DNA of 64,000 nt from Welwitschia mirabilis (GCA_051453625.1 JBOZIK010000001.1:283539736-283603735); one strand, 5' to 3'; positions 36,985 to 50,760 are shown, counted from the stretch's first letter. Notes: generated by a model from the sequence alone, not told the origin. Numbers and translations are program-made.

Positions 36985-37182
36985 CTAAAACACTAAAATT
37001 TTGAGAGACTTAGTGAATACATCGACAAGTTGGTCCTTACTCCTACAGTACCTTAATTCAACTGTTCCATTGTTGTTGAGATCTCTTAAAAAATAGAATT
37101 TAACATCAATGTGCTTACATCTCCCATGTAGGACTGTGTTTTTAGAGAGTTTAATTGCAGAGTTGTTATTACGAAATATCAT
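36985..37182 (-). pseudogene. Copia RNase H C-terminal segment
   Basis: 65 residues: NNNSAIKLSKNTVLHGRCKH matches the copia DNxSAIxLSKNPVxHxRxKH motif, with the catalytic Asp changed to Asn. IDVKFYFLRD and KDQLVDVFTKSL (the xDQLADxFTKxL motif) follow. It is the C-terminal end of the polyprotein and removes RNA during replication. It is separated from the RT frame by a stop and frameshift near 37200. Confidence 0.9.
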
Positions 37183-37199
37183 TGTGGCTGCTATTTGTT

Positions 37200-38345
37200 T
37201 GAACTATAGTTCCTCAACAATTCTTCTTAGCCATATGCCTTGACATACATAACCTAAAGTACTCTTTCTATTATCTTGGTCTCCTACATGATTACTATTA
37301 GTAAAGCCAACCAGATCTAACTTCTCACCCTTCTTATAAAATATCCCAAAGTCTCTTATACCTTGCAAGTAGGGCAAAATTCTTTTTGCTACTAATAAGT
37401 GCATCTCAGAAGGATTCTCCATATATTTGCTGATTAGACTCATAGAATACATGATGTATGGCCTTGTTGTAGTAATATACATCAAAATCCCAATAATTTG
37501 CTTGAAGTATATGATGTTGATTTTCTTCCCTTCTAAGTCTTTGTGTAGCTTCAATTTAAACTCAACAAGAGTGCTAGAAGGATTGCAATCATTTATGTGA
37601 AATCTATCCAGAATTTCTGCAATATACTTCTTTTGACAAATAAAAATTCCTTCACTTCCTTGCATCACTTCTATGCCAAGAAGGTAAGGCATCATACCAA
37701 GATTAGTTATTTCAAATTTAGTCATCATAAACTTCTTAAAGTCTTCAAACATAGTATTGCAGTTCCCAATAAATATAAGATCATCAACATATAAGTAAAC
37801 AATCATCATTTTCCCATTATCTCCAATCTTAAAAAATAGTGAATGCTCATAAGAATACTTTAAAAAAACAACTTTTAGAAAGTAAGCTTCAATGTGACTA
37901 TACCAAGTCCATGGAGTTTGTTTTAAACCATAAAGTGCCTTTTTTAATATGTGTAAACTTTTTGGTCATTACCAACTTTTACAAATCCAGGATGTTGGTT
38001 AACAAATATCTATTAGTATTCAAGCAAGAATGGCGACTTGACATCTAGTTGGAAAATTGGCCAAGAATTCTGCGATGCTAAGGCCACCACCAATCTGATT
38101 ATTTCGTGTCTTGCAACTGGGGAAAATACTTTAGTATAATTAACCTTGTATTGTTGCTTGTATCCCTTAGCCACTAAGTGTGCTTTATACTTATTAACTT
38201 TACTATTTTCTTTCAGCTTTATCTTAAATACCCACTTTGCTCTAATGGTTTGCTATCCATTTGGAAGATAATATAGTTCCCAAGAGTCATTTCTTTTAAT
38301 GGCATCCATTTCCTCTACCATTTCCTTCCACCATTTTGCTTCTTT
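37200..38345 (-). pseudogene. Copia reverse transcriptase
   Basis: The open part (37204-37809) begins MMIVYLYVDDLIFIGN with an intact YVDD catalytic site, then FEITNLGMMPYLLGIEV (the MTDLGxLxYFLGIEV motif) and KSTLGYV (the KSTSGYxF motif). Upstream, broken frames read KWWKEMVEEMDAIKRNDSWE, KWVFKIKL and KAHLVAKGY, then IFQLDVKSPFL, all in copia order. RT makes the DNA copy. It is frameshifted near 37830 and has several stops further upstream. It is better preserved than the other RTs in the window. Confidence 0.93.
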
Positions 38346-38699
38346 GGCAACACTTTTAAATGTTGTAGAATCATAGTTTGAAAATAGAGAAAAATGAGTA
38401 ATTGAATCTTTAAATCAAGTTACCTCTTATATACTCATCCAACCAAGTCTTTTTCTGACATCATGAAGAGGCTGAGATTCCTCTTCATTGGCTTCTCTTA
38501 CATCTTGTAAAGTTGCATCAATTGTTGGAGTATCACTTTCAGGCATACAAGTCTCAGAATTCTGCTCTTATTTATTAAAATTATCAAAAAGAACTAGTTT
38601 AAGCTACTTCCTATCCCAGTCCCAAGTACTCTCTTCATCAAAAAACAACATCCCTGCTGATTACAATCTTTTTGGTTAAGGGATTAAACAATTTATATG

Positions 38700-39101
38700 C
38701 TTTAGATACTTCACTTACACTAAGAAAAAAGCATTTTTAAGACTGATCATCGAGTTTATTCCACTTTTGATTAGGAACATGAGCATATGAGATGCAACCA
38801 AAGACTTTGAAGTAGTCAACAAATCGTTTTCTCCTAGTCTAGACCTCCTGTGGTGTCATGCTTTAAACTAAGAAACTAGGACTTCTATTCAATAGATGGA
38901 TGCTTCAATTTATTTCTTTAGGCAGGAAAGTTTTTTGTACTTTTCCTCCTGATAATAATCTTCTCATCATGTTGAGGATGGTTTTATTTCTCCTCTCTGA
39001 TAGATCATTTTGTTATGGTGTATATGAAGCTGTATGCTCTTTTCTAATACCATGATCAGCACAAGAAGCTTCGAATTCCTTTGAGAAAAATTCACCACCC
39101 T
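38700..39101 (-). pseudogene. Copia integrase, C-terminal part (after LINE insertion)
   Basis: Minus-strand frames directly after the LINE junction read GGEFFSKEF, containing the second catalytic Asp neighbourhood (normally DNGGEF), then HGIRKEHTASYTP and RRNKTILNMMRRLLSG (the ERxNRTILNMxRSML motif). Later sequence resembles the KRSKLDxKxxKCxFLGY region (near 38750-38830). The N-terminal half is at 54990-55250, so the LINE landed inside the catalytic core. Confidence 0.88.
39086..39101 (+). repeat. 16-bp target duplication (left) of the LINE
   Basis: aaaaattcaccaccct; perfect repeat at 54990-55005 after the poly(A). Confidence 0.9.
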
Positions 39102-39189
39102 AACAGCTCTTCACAAGAAACTTTTTCTTATTAAGATAGCTCTTAAAAGGAAATTTTCTATTAAATTGGGACTCCTTGGACAATACATT

Positions 39190-40522
39190 TAAGAGGCTTT
39201 TATAGATCTCCAGAATATTCAGAAGAAGTTGAAAGATTTCCCCAAAATTGATTCTTTATCTCTTCTAGAAAATGCTACCATTCAAAAATACAAATCTCTT
39301 CTTCATCAAGAATATTAATTCAATAAACAATGTGCTAAATTAAGATGGGCCACTGAAGGGAACACAAACACCTCATTTTTTCATGTGTGTATCAAGTAAA
39401 GGAGTAACAAAGCTATGATAAATGCAATATTTGATACAAATGGTAACATCTTGATCAACCAGAATGACATCAAAGAAAACTTCATTTCTTTTTTTAACTG
39501 TCTTTTTGGTAAATAGGTAAGAGTTTCAGATTTAAGCATGAATATTTTAGTGGAGGGCCCCTCTATATCCAAACATCAATGCCTTAAGTTATGTGAGCTA
39601 GTTTCTAATGATGAAATCAAAAACTGTTTCTTCTTAATCGGTAATGATAAAGCCCCAAGGCCTGATGGTTTTTCTACTAAGTTTTTAAAGACAACTTAGA
39701 ATATCATAGGTAATGAAGTGTGTAAAGTAGTGAAAACCTTTTAAATGACTCTAAAATACCTCAAAGTGTAAATTCTATAGTTATAGTGCTAATTCCCAAA
39801 TCAAGCTCTCCCAACACAGCATCTGATTATTGCCTGATATTGTGCTATAATGTTTTATATAAATCTATCTCAATGATTATTGCCAACAGATTGAAGGACG
39901 TGCTAGGTGACATTATAGCTAATAATTAAGAGGTGTTCATCCCACATAGATCCATTATCCATAATATTTTTCTCACTCAAGAATTAGTACAACACTATGC
40001 AAGGAAAAGAATCAGCCCAAGATGTGTTATAAAAATAGATCTCAAAAAGGCATATGACTTAGTTTCCTGGTAGTTTCTGCTTAATATGTTAGACAAAATA
40101 GGCTTTCATTTCAAAATCATTATTTGGATTGAAGCATGTATTTTATTACCTTTTTATTTAATTGTCATTAATGGAGGTTTGATGGGATATTTTCAAGGAA
40201 AAGAGGCCTGACGCAAGGTGATCTGTTATCCTCTTATTTATTTTGTATTAGTATGGAGAATCTTTCTAGCTATTTAAGAAAGCTATCTCAAAATCCAGAT
40301 TTTAGGTTTCACCCTAAATGTAAAAAGCTACAAATCACACACTTATGCTATGCTGACAATCTCTTTGTGTTTTGTAAGACTGAAAGTAAATCCATTAGTT
40401 TGTTGATACAAATGCTAGATCATTTTAAGATGGTTTCAGGTCTTAAAGCAAGCTCATTAAAAAGTCAAATGTTTTGGGGGGTATCACCCAAAAGAACAAG
40501 ACTAGATTTCTTTAGATGTTGA
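39190..40522 (+). pseudogene. LINE reverse transcriptase
   Basis: Pre-RT linker: KLRWATEGNTNTSFFHVCIK (the WLxEGDxNTxFFH motif). RT blocks follow: APRPDGFSTKFLK (the APGPDGFxxxFxK motif), VLIPKSSSPNTASDYCLI, KIDLKKAYDLVSW, an RGLTQGDLLSSYLF block and HLCYADNLFVFC, where the catalytic YADD has become YADN. The open part at 40253-40522 holds the last blocks to FKMVSGLKASSLKSQMFWG. RT performs target-primed reverse transcription. Several stops and frameshifts and the D-to-N change make it inactive. Confidence 0.93.
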
Positions 40523-41420
40523 GGTATACAGAAGGAATCCTCCCAGTTCACTATCTGGGTATGCTACTTAATTTAATAAAATTAACAAGCTCATAATCTC
40601 TATCTCTTATTCTCAGGATAATCGAAAGAATAAGGTCTAGGACTATAAAATTTTCATCTTACACAGGTAGATGTGTGTTAATCAAAGCTGTGCTACAATC
40701 AATCTTGTCTTTTTGTTGTAGAGTTTTTATCCTTTCAAACAAAGTGCTACATGAAATCAAGGTTCTATGTAGAAATTTTTTGTGGACAGAGTAGTTTGAG
40801 CGATCAAAAAAACCCTATTGCCTAGACCCTTTTGACTAAAACAAAAAAAAGCTGGGGATTTGGGTTTTACTAATTCAATCCTAATGAATAAATCTCTAAT
40901 TACTAGTTAAATTTGGGATTTAGCTCTTAAGAAAGATTCTATTTGGGTCAAATGGTTCCATGAATTCTATTTTAAATATATAATCATTTGGCAATATCAG
41001 GTTGAGTATAAGACGTCTTATATTTTAAAAAAATTCTAAAACTTCGACTCTTATTAAGAGATTATGCGTTGATTTCGGATGAAGTTATGATCTAGAAGGA
41101 CTCAGGTATTCTTGTTTCCACATCATTAGTCTATCTCAAGCTAAGTGGAAACCCTTTAAAATGGAAATGGTGGGATTTAGTCTAGAACAGGTTTATGATT
41201 CCAAAGTACTCCTTTATTGCTTGGCTAGCCTGTAATAATAGACTGGCTACCAAAGACAGAATTCACAAATTTAGAATTTAAATAGACCTATTCTTTTTTT
41301 TTTTTGTAGTTCAAAAATTCAAACAAGAGATCATATTCTTTTGGAATGTCCCCAGTGTGCCCATCTTTTTAAATCATTACTTAGACACATTGGGCTTAAT
41401 CCTCTAGCTTAGTCTTAGAT
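40523..41420 (+). pseudogene. LINE RT C-terminal region with zf-RVT domain
   Basis: Broken frames show LGFTNSILMNKSLI and IWDLA then SIWVKWFHEFYFK (the GLGxxNLxxxNxAL and SLWVKWV patterns of plant LINEs). RLATKDRIHKFRI and SKIQTRDHILLECPQCAHLF follow, the zf-RVT region with its conserved RDHLFFxCP motif. The domain is thought to help nucleic-acid binding. Confidence 0.85.
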
Positions 41421-41599
41421 GGAGATATTTATATGGTTAAAAACAAAATTTATGTCAAGTAATACTTAGCACAGTATAGCCAAATTTCTTATAACAACTT
41501 TTATCTACCATATTTAAAAAGCAAGGAATGAAAATATCTTTAAGCAAAAGGATATCCAACCCTTCCAAATCATTAATGAAATAAAAGTGTAGCTTCTAT

Positions 41600-41926
41600 T
41601 TAGAATGTTATCAATTAAACAAATGAAAGACTCAAAAAAAATAGAGGGTGGTGTCAAAATCTGGGTGTATCTCCTTAGTTTTTGGGTAGAATTAGCTAAT
41701 CTTTATTATGATTTGTTATCTTTGTTGGCTGTGATGGGGTTCCAAATTTGATCTTATTCTTTGTTTCTTATGTCTCTTAAATTGTGTACCTTAGAAATCT
41801 ACACCTCTATTATCCAGTTCATGCTATAAGAGTAAGGATTCCCCCAGGTTGATAGATCCCTTTCTTTTGTGCTTGATTTTCTCATTGGGTCTACAGGATG
41901 CTCAGCTTCAAACTAGAAAACTGGAA
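41600..41926 (+). other. LINE 3' UTR, first part
   Basis: T-rich non-coding sequence after the last LINE motifs. Its final 23 bases (41904-41926) are repeated with one mismatch at 54324-54346, immediately after the second gap. Confidence 0.6.
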
Positions 41927-42026
41927 NNNNNNNNNNNNNNNNNNNNNNNNNNNNNNNNNNNNNNNNNNNNNNNNNNNNNNNNNNNNNNNNNNNNNNNNNN
42001 NNNNNNNNNNNNNNNNNNNNNNNNNN
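41927..42026. other. Assembly gap of 100 N, left border of unit B contigs
   Basis: Default gap. Its left flank overlaps the right flank of the gap at 54224-54323. Confidence 0.99.
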
Positions 42027-42896
42027 ACCATTATTGGTATATTCATTATCCTTATGGACTACCTCTTCTTTGTGATTCTTTTTCTTTAAATGTTCATCTA
42101 GTTAAGTTTATCCTTTGCTGAAACTTATCTTTTATGCATTAACTAGTATACTTCCTTTATTGTCTTATAAGTAACAATGGTAATTTCATCTTGAATAATA
42201 AGTATTAGACCCATATCATTGCTTGTTACTCCTTTTATGCTAAAGTTAAAATGTCTAACTTGAATGAAATGTGCATGAAACTTCTCTCTATACTTCATCA
42301 TAGACTTTTTTAGCTTGTCAAAATATTTGCAACTTCTTTATTATCTCTATCCTATGTGAAATTAGCATGAACTTCACTTGGAGCATTTCCTTCTTGAAGT
42401 TTGAAGTATAGATGAAGATAAGACTCTCTTTATGAAAGCCCTAGTTAAGTATACATAAAATGTCTTAGTGAGTGTAACACCATTTAAATAATGTTTTAAA
42501 CTAAGCAAGCTTTAGGATTGGATATGAGGTATGGAGAATTACTTCAAGATGGAGAACATAGATGTAGACAAAAAACTATGCAAAGCTAGTGCAATAAAAT
42601 CACAAGAATACTTTTGAATTGTGCTTTTAGAGGGAATACAAGAGAACATAAGAACTATTTAGGAGTAGAAAAACTATGCAAAGGAGGCAATCACACTAAA
42701 ACCTTAATAAATACATCCATAACCAGAACACATTATTTATTCTTTTATTTTTTTTACTAATGCATCTACATTATATTTCATATATGAATTACATAAATCA
42801 TTAAAGGAAATGCAGGTAGAAATTCAAAAAAAAATATAAAATAAAGTGGAAGACTAGGGCACATGAAGGTTTTATAAATATAAATATATAAGACTA
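42027..42896. other. Sequence left of unit B, no recognised gene
   Basis: AT-rich. No match to the rest of the window was noticed and no coding motif was found. It ends where homology to the gypsy 3' end and unit A starts. Confidence 0.4.
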
Positions 42897-45800
42897 AGTC
42901 TTTTATAAAACTTTAAATGATGATAATCATATCATTTTCTAGTCTCATTAATATAAAAATGATTAAGCAATAGCTAGTGAGAAGATATGCATGGTGTAAG
43001 ATCTAAAATGATGCTTTTACATGACTTACAATTAGAGGAAGAAGTGGAAATGGGTTTTAGTATGAAATGGCTTGGATTTTACAATATAAATATAAAAATT
43101 ATATCTATCAGTATAACATTAATATAGCATTATAGCATCAAGATAACAAATTCATTCTAATGTACATAAAATAGGTATTATAGCATGTTATAAGAATCTA
43201 AAATTGACTTTTGTTAACTAGATAATGCACTCACAACTTCTATTATAAGGATAATTACATAGAGGTAGAAAAAAAAAGGTAATTAATGGAAGTGAAAATT
43301 GGAATTCATGATCTACCAAGGGAATATATATCCATGAATGTCCCTTAAATTATATAAGATCAAAGCATACATCTATGATATATAAAGCATGCTAATACTA
43401 TAGTTTCATACATAAGAATCCATGTGATCTATTTGAATTAATATGTTTTAGTTACTATTATTAAATTGAATAATTTTTTAATAATAATAAGATGTAATAT
43501 ATGAAATGTTAATTAACAGTCTTCTTAGAGACACCCTAACTATAAAGTAGTGCTCCTATTACTTTGTGGTTGTGAATTTGATTCTATAAAAAAGTATTTC
43601 AATAAGTGAGAAAAATTTTAAATAACAAAGGAAAATTAAATATTAAAATAATTAAGGATATTGAATACTTAATATTTTTTACTTAGGATGTTATGTACAA
43701 CCTAGCTAAAGTTAGTCCTTTCAAAATCTCATAGTGATACAACTATTATTTTGATAAATAATCTTAAATATTATAATTCTAACATAAGATACTAAGCCTT
43801 GTTCTTGCTCCCAAAATTATGATTTAAAATTTAAAAAAATATAAAATAATACAAAATTAATAAACTAAACATATTATAGAAACTATTGAAAATCAAATGA
43901 ACAAAGGAATAATTAAAATCAGACATTGAAAATCACAATAAAAGGAATGAAAATGGTTTATAGCAAATAAATTAATTCCTCAGAATAAATCTCATTAATT
44001 ATTCTAACTAATACACTAGATAAATTAAGAAATACACAATTCTTTATAATTATAACTTTGTGAAAGTAAATGAAAGATCACTATGATCACTAATTATGAT
44101 TTATGTTAGACATGGTTAGAATAGTAAATAAGTTAAGCTTAGAATGTTAAATTTAAAAATATGATAATCATTAAGGTATTTAGCATGAGCTAACCCATAA
44201 CAATAAATGCTTACAACCTTAAAAGAACCTTTAATTTCCATTTTGGTTTTCCTAGTAAGAGTTGAAGTCGATAGTTGTATATCAAAATTTTATTACCTTT
44301 ACAGAATTATTTTCCTAAAATGACTTTATCATGACAATGTTTTATTTTCCTATTTATTAAGACTTGATTTCCATAAGTGGTTAATTTTAGTTCATCTAAT
44401 TCATTAATCTAGTGAATCCTTTTTTTTAATACTTTTAATGGAATCAAGAATTAATGCCTAAATTATGTTAAAATATTTATGCTTCATGTGTTACTAATTT
44501 AAAAGGAATCATATCAATAAATTTTTTTCTAAGTAATAAGACAAGTAGATAAAGAATCTGTAACTTTAATAACAACTTTTTTTTCTATTACAAGTCAATG
44601 TTTTTTTTGGAATATGTATGCAATATCACAGTTGATAACTTTATGTTATCCATTTAATTTTTATGGTAAGATATTATAAATTTACTATAAATATAACATT
44701 TAAACATTTCATTTCTAAAAATGTTATTCTGCAAATTAATTTCTTAATCATTAATAATCATCTTAAAATGGCTAAAATAAGAAATAACATGTTCTTTAAA
44801 AGGTCTTCATAATTTTTTGCATTTTGTCTCAACAACATGAGAATGTATTAAAACCTGTTATAAGTCATCTCAACAACATGGAGTATTTGTAGGTAATTAT
44901 AATGATCATAATGATAACTTTCAATAGTAATCTACATTTTTAGTGGATTTTTATTAGATTAAGTTAAAACATCTATAGCTCTCCATGATTACCTTAGTAC
45001 ATCCTTGCTCTAGATAGTCATTATTGATACTAGATAGTCCTTAAAATATGCTTTAAAAAATGTTAAAATAGTTATAGTATTACTATTTTCATGTGTTTTC
45101 TATCAAATACCTCAAGATATAATAAAATACATTGAAGTATAGTACTACTAGATTTTTGATAAAAAGAAAAATGCTATTATTTATAAGATAAAGTCAATAA
45201 GAAATATGAAAATCAAGTGAGTATTATAGAACAACGGTAAGAGGTTTTATTTAGGTACCATTATCATATAATATGAAGAGTGTTAATAATAATCTCCTCA
45301 AGATATAAAGCTAAATTGATGTACTTGGGATTAAGATTTTTTTCATTAGTGTTTTACTCTTATCAGAGTAATTATAACCTAACTAAGTAAAGCTCAGTGA
45401 TTGTAGCCTTTTCATAATATTTTAAAATAAAAAAAATCTAATTCATGAATGTAGGCTAGCAAGGGGTTAAATTGTCTTTAAGTTATATTATGTTCTTATT
45501 TTCTTTAATTTCATTTTTTCATTAGTTTTTTTCTCCTTTGTCTTATCTTGCAAATGAAATCATTTTCATAATATTTTATCATTAATTATTATGTTTATGC
45601 TTTATCATATGATATTTTAAAACACTTATTAAAATATTCTAGACTATCCTCTCACTTACATATCATGTTTAAGATTATTAAAGTAATATTAAATCCAGAA
45701 TAAAAGTAATTATAATACTTTGATACTATGTAATTCTTTATATCATTTAATTCATGTAATTCTATTTCAGTATTAACTTTATAATAACATTGTTTTATTT

Positions 45801-48053
45801 CTTGAATAAATGATTCCATTTCTTAAATAGTACAAGTGTGGTTTTTCTCATCTTATTTAAAATTTTTAGGGAAGAACTAAATAATGGGGGAAAAATTAAC
45901 TTTAAATTAGCATAAACATCATTTATTACATTATTAATAACATATATTTTCAAAGGTTTTATTCTTTATTACATGTATTTATATTTTAATATAATTATGA
46001 TATATAAATATAAAGTTACAAGGGTATCCTTTACAATATCTCAATTAGGTAATATAGTTTTTGTACCTTAATACATGTTATCAAGTATGGTATAGAATCT
46101 AGGTATTTTATTATCTAATTTATAGGCCTTTATAAAATAGTCATAGTAGATCATAGTATTTTCTTTTAATGATCTAGAATAAAATTCTAATATTTAACAC
46201 TTTTATCATACTACATATCATTGTTAAAAAATTCTTACAAGAAGTTCTATATACATATTTTTTTTCTAATGCCATTTACTTATATTAAAACATGCCTTTA
46301 TATAACCTCATTAGAATATCTATTTTTATTTATAAGAAAATTAAATTGAAGCTATCTTTATGTTAAGTTATGAAATACCATTTTTAATTCATTCTCACTG
46401 ATAGATATCTAATAGTATTTTCCTCCTTTATAAACTAAGACTTATCCCTTTAGAATAGATTTAATTAATCATCGTCAATAAGAGACAAATACTTCACATG
46501 TACTTAAAAGTTCTTTTTTCTTTCACAATTTTAAAAAATAATCAATTTTTTTCCTTTCTTATTAAATTATAAAAAAATATTTTACTATGTAAAAATAAAA
46601 CCCAAGTAAAATTCATTATTATTATTATTACAGTTCACAATGATATAATTACTAACATTCATTTTTATATCTACTTAATTTGGAGAATGATGCCTAGATA
46701 ATTATAAAATTTCACTTCTTAATTTTTTTTATACTCTTAATATGAACTTTTTAATGTGAAATTTTAGGTTATAGATGAACTAATAGTCATATTTACTAAT
46801 GCTTTAATACCATCTTGTGTTTCAAGGGAGTTGAAATTACAAAAGGAGCTTTCTATTAAATATGAAATTCAACACTAAAGTTAAGCATTAATCCTTATTA
46901 TATTTTATTTTAAGGTCATTTCACTTTTTATATAATTTTAATCCATTCTCCATTATTCACTAGTAATGTAATTTCATTACTTATTATGGTCGACTTAGTA
47001 CAAGTAATGGTCATAACTCCTGAAAGTATCAAATAGTAAGTAATAATTAAATTAAGTAAGTTTTAATGAATTACTAGTTATCATAATAATCTATGCATAA
47101 GTGATAATTTTAATAATAATTTTTTATAAATATTAACATTAAGTAAATTTTATTTTTTTAATTTTTTATAAATTTTTAATAATAACTTTATTAAGTAAAT
47201 TTATTTTTTTTCTAGAATTACATCATCAAATACAATTTTGTAATAATATGAAGGATTTGGATGTTTCTATGAAACTTCATGAAACATAATGGTTGAATAA
47301 ATTTATGGTGCCTCATAAGAAAATATTATATTAAAAAAACACTATTGAAACTGCTAAGAGTCAAGTGGCCACTTAAGAAAAATGATATTTGGGAAGAGGA
47401 AAAAAAATTCCTTAGAGATATCCTTAATAATAAAGATATTTCCTCATGATTGTATAGTTGTTAATGTAATTTTTTAAATAGATCTTTTAATAGGAAAAAG
47501 ATATAAGAATAATGGAACATGAAAGAAACATTAAGGTAGATAATCATGTTACGCCCATGTAAAATAAATAATGAAAGTTTTAATAAAAATGCATTTAACC
47601 ATAAGAACAGAAGCTAAAAAACTAGAAAGCCTAATATCATGATGCAATGCTTCTTTAATACCTGTAATGTAAATTACTAAATTACCACTAGACATAGATG
47701 ATTCTAGATCAGTTACCTAGTGGGCTTTAGTTAAGCCTGGGATAATGTAAATTGCGAATATAACACATTGTTATCATTGGATAAGAAAGAGATCAAATGG
47801 TTAGTAAGAAATATAATTTTAGAAGCATATTAAATGATTTTATTCATGAATGGTAAGTTTTAGTTATAAATAGTCTGCATCATCTGAATGAGTCCCTATG
47901 AGTTATTATGAGAATCATAAAAAGAAGATTGAGATTGAGATTAGGTCGATTGAATATGATTATGTAAAGAGGACAAAGTATTGGAACCATAGTTTAAGTA
48001 AGTTTTAGACATATTATTGGTTTTTTAACTCATGAGGGAAATCCCTTCATACA

Positions 48054-48392
48054 TTAAACTCCTGTTGATTGTTTGTCAATGTAGACTACCCCTAATACAA
48101 GTGGACTTATGCAAAAATATATCCTAAGCCTATTATTCCTAACCATCCTTATATGGTAGGCCAACATTTCGAGATTTTTAATTATTTCATGTGGCGTGGT
48201 TATCACATAGAGGGTTATAACCACCTCTTCCTCTAAGGCCTTATCTTCCTTAATATTTGGGAGGATGAAGGGCTTACCAAGTTGAGAAGAAGTGGAATCC
48301 TTACCAAAAAAATAAGGCATGTTCCTCCATAAGAGTAATTTATTCAAATAACATATAAAATATAAGGTCACCTTCCTAATCTCAAATCCCAA
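48054..48392 (-). pseudogene. Conserved 112-residue frame in unit B, unidentified
   Basis: The longest uninterrupted frame in unit B. It begins MGFEIRKVTLYFICYLNKLL, continues LWRNMPYFFGKDSTSSQLGK, PFILPNIKEDKALEEEVV and ITLYVITTPHEIIKNLEMLA, and ends with a hydrophobic segment. The unit A copy (30328-30567) shares the core but is cut short. Conservation of the frame in both copies suggests it was coding when the unit duplicated. It contains no motif I can assign. It may belong to an old retroelement polyprotein read in minus orientation, like the integrase relic upstream at 52380-52560. Confidence 0.35.
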
Positions 48393-49613
48393 CTATAACA
48401 TGATTTTAAAGAGAAGAATACTAATCTAGACAAAAATAGAAGGAAAGTTACTATTGATTTTAAAATATTTTTATTTGTTTTCTATTTAAAACCATCCTAA
48501 GGCTTAATAATGGAAATATTTACTTTATGCTTTTCAATTGCATGCTTTAAGCATGTACAAAGCAAGTAAGAGGAGGGAATCTCTATGTATCATAAGTATC
48601 ATAATTGAGATTCTTATCTCCTTTAATATGTTACACTCTTAGAAAAGATGTTTCTACAATTTTCCTTTCTCACACCATAAGTAGAATCGTAAAATAAGTC
48701 CAATGTTCTAAAGTTTATTTTCTAATATTATAATGTTATGTATTGTATATAGAAAAAAGAAAAAAGGTAAATTTTAAAGAGCCATTCTTTAGAATAAAGA
48801 ATCTTGAAAAGCTCTGCCATTTCTATTAAGGTTTTTAGGTATTTCATAGCTTGCTAAGTATGACTATCATACTAAATAATCTATTAGAGAGTTTAAGATG
48901 ATTTTATTTTTATGTTGTGAAGAAAAGAATTATCTAAATAGTCCTTGTAGACTACTCTCTCTAAATCATCTCTAGTAGAGAGCCTCAAAATGTGAAAGAT
49001 CTTATCCCTAAAGAAGTTAAGAAAGTAAGGGAAATCAGCCAAATAGATTTAGTTTTAAAATTTTCATTAAGTTAATATCAATTGGATAAAATATTAGCTC
49101 ACAATTGCATGGCTAAATTTCTAAATTAGAATAACTACAGGTTCTAGAATTTAAAAGTAGAATTCATAATACTTAACTACCAGAGAGAGTCAGATCAAAT
49201 ATTAATAAGGAGAAAACTCATGATGCTTAGTTAATTAATGCTTTATAAGGAGGTTACCTCCTTTTAAGTATCATTAAAGAATAAAACTCTACATTATTTA
49301 AGCTTAAATATTATAGAATTGTAGTCCCATCTAAGAAGATGAGGAACAAAATTTGTTTAGCCATTTGATGAAGTCTAATGATTAGTAGAAGTTTAGTTTT
49401 ATCTTCTTTAAAGCACTGAATAATTCATTTACTTACAATCCTAGTGTATTACTTAAATAGATTTAAATTTTCATTGCCTTGTTATCTTTAGTATCTTATA
49501 GACATTTTAGTTTACCTTATAAATACCTCTACTTCTATATTACATGATCCATATGAAGTTACATAGTATCCTATTTACATTCCTATAACTAGCTTTAGAG
49601 GGGGTAAAGAATG

Positions 49614-49690
49614 AGGAATAATAAACATTAATTGAGCTAAGAATATACTTGATAATTACTAATATTATAAGGAATAATAGAATTTGTTTT
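49614..49690 (+). repeat. 77-bp contig-end overlap, left copy
   Basis: Identical to 49791-49867 on the other side of the 100-N gap. This is an unmerged overlap, not a biological repeat. Confidence 0.95.
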
Positions 49691-49790
49691 NNNNNNNNNN
49701 NNNNNNNNNNNNNNNNNNNNNNNNNNNNNNNNNNNNNNNNNNNNNNNNNNNNNNNNNNNNNNNNNNNNNNNNNNNNNNNNNNNNNNNNNN
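49691..49790. other. Spurious assembly gap of 100 N
   Basis: Both flanks carry the same 77 bases, and unit A shows only one copy of that sequence (about 31762-31845), so the gap is an artefact. Confidence 0.95.
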
Positions 49791-50359
49791 AGGAATAATA
49801 AACATTAATTGAGCTAAGAATATACTTGATAATTACTAATATTATAAGGAATAATAGAATTTGTTTTATCCAATTCTTAATTTTTCACTTAATCTTATTA
49901 GCCATTGCTCCCTAAAGTTGCTTGACATTGGCTTAAATAGCTAGAGTTTTTTACTTAATCTTGAATGATTGATAAGGCTTCATCCATTTCTAAGAGTATT
50001 CCTAAATGAATAGGATAAGATCTCTATAGGATATCCGTTATGACTCTTTCCTTAAGTTAAGATAGCCTTTGGACTAGCCCCTTTAATTTACTATCAAGTT
50101 TTCCTCATACTTAATAATATTTTAATATACTAATTTCATCCTATTTCATAAGGCAATGATTATGTTCTTTAAAATCTCTAATCAAAATAATATATTTAAT
50201 AAATGTTAGTAGTTTACTTTCTATAATATGAAAAAGGATTATATATTATAACATTATATGTTATTAGATTCATTAAGCCATTCTTGTCCTTATATTTAAC
50301 TACAATTGTTTTACATTTTTTTTAAATTAATTAGAAAATGGGATGTACAATTCACACTT

Positions 50360-50760
50360 TTCTTATGAAGTACTTAAGAATTCCTATCTCCTCTAATCAA
50401 ATTAGCGAAGATAAATGGAATGATATCATTACAAAAGAGAACTTTAAAAGATGAAAATAAAAGTTTCTTAGTTAAAAAGGAAGATTTCATTTTATAAGAA
50501 GTTATTCACAAGTTGTTATACTTTGTTTAAAGTCTTACTATAATGCACCAAATGTTATGATTAATTTACTTGAGACAATTAGAAAGAATTTTTTTTAGGA
50601 AATAAGAACAGAAGAAGGATATTTATATGATCCAATAGGAAAAGATTTGTAGAAACTTCAAAGAGTGTAATTGGAAACTTAAAAATTACTTGGATTTAAT
50701 ATTAATCATCCCAAAAAATTCATGTGATAAATAAACACATCTTAGTAAATTATGAATTTA
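50360..50760 (+). pseudogene. LINE RT C-terminal fragment in unit B
   Basis: Frames read LCLKSYYNAPNVMINLLETI then RKNF, the paralogue of 32350-32760 and slightly closer to the family pattern (NAPNVMINLLE). It is a small broken fragment. Confidence 0.5.

Noticed and set aside
49614-49867. A 77-bp tandem repeat or target duplication in unit B
   Set aside because: Perfect identity exactly at both sides of a 100-N gap indicates an unmerged contig overlap.
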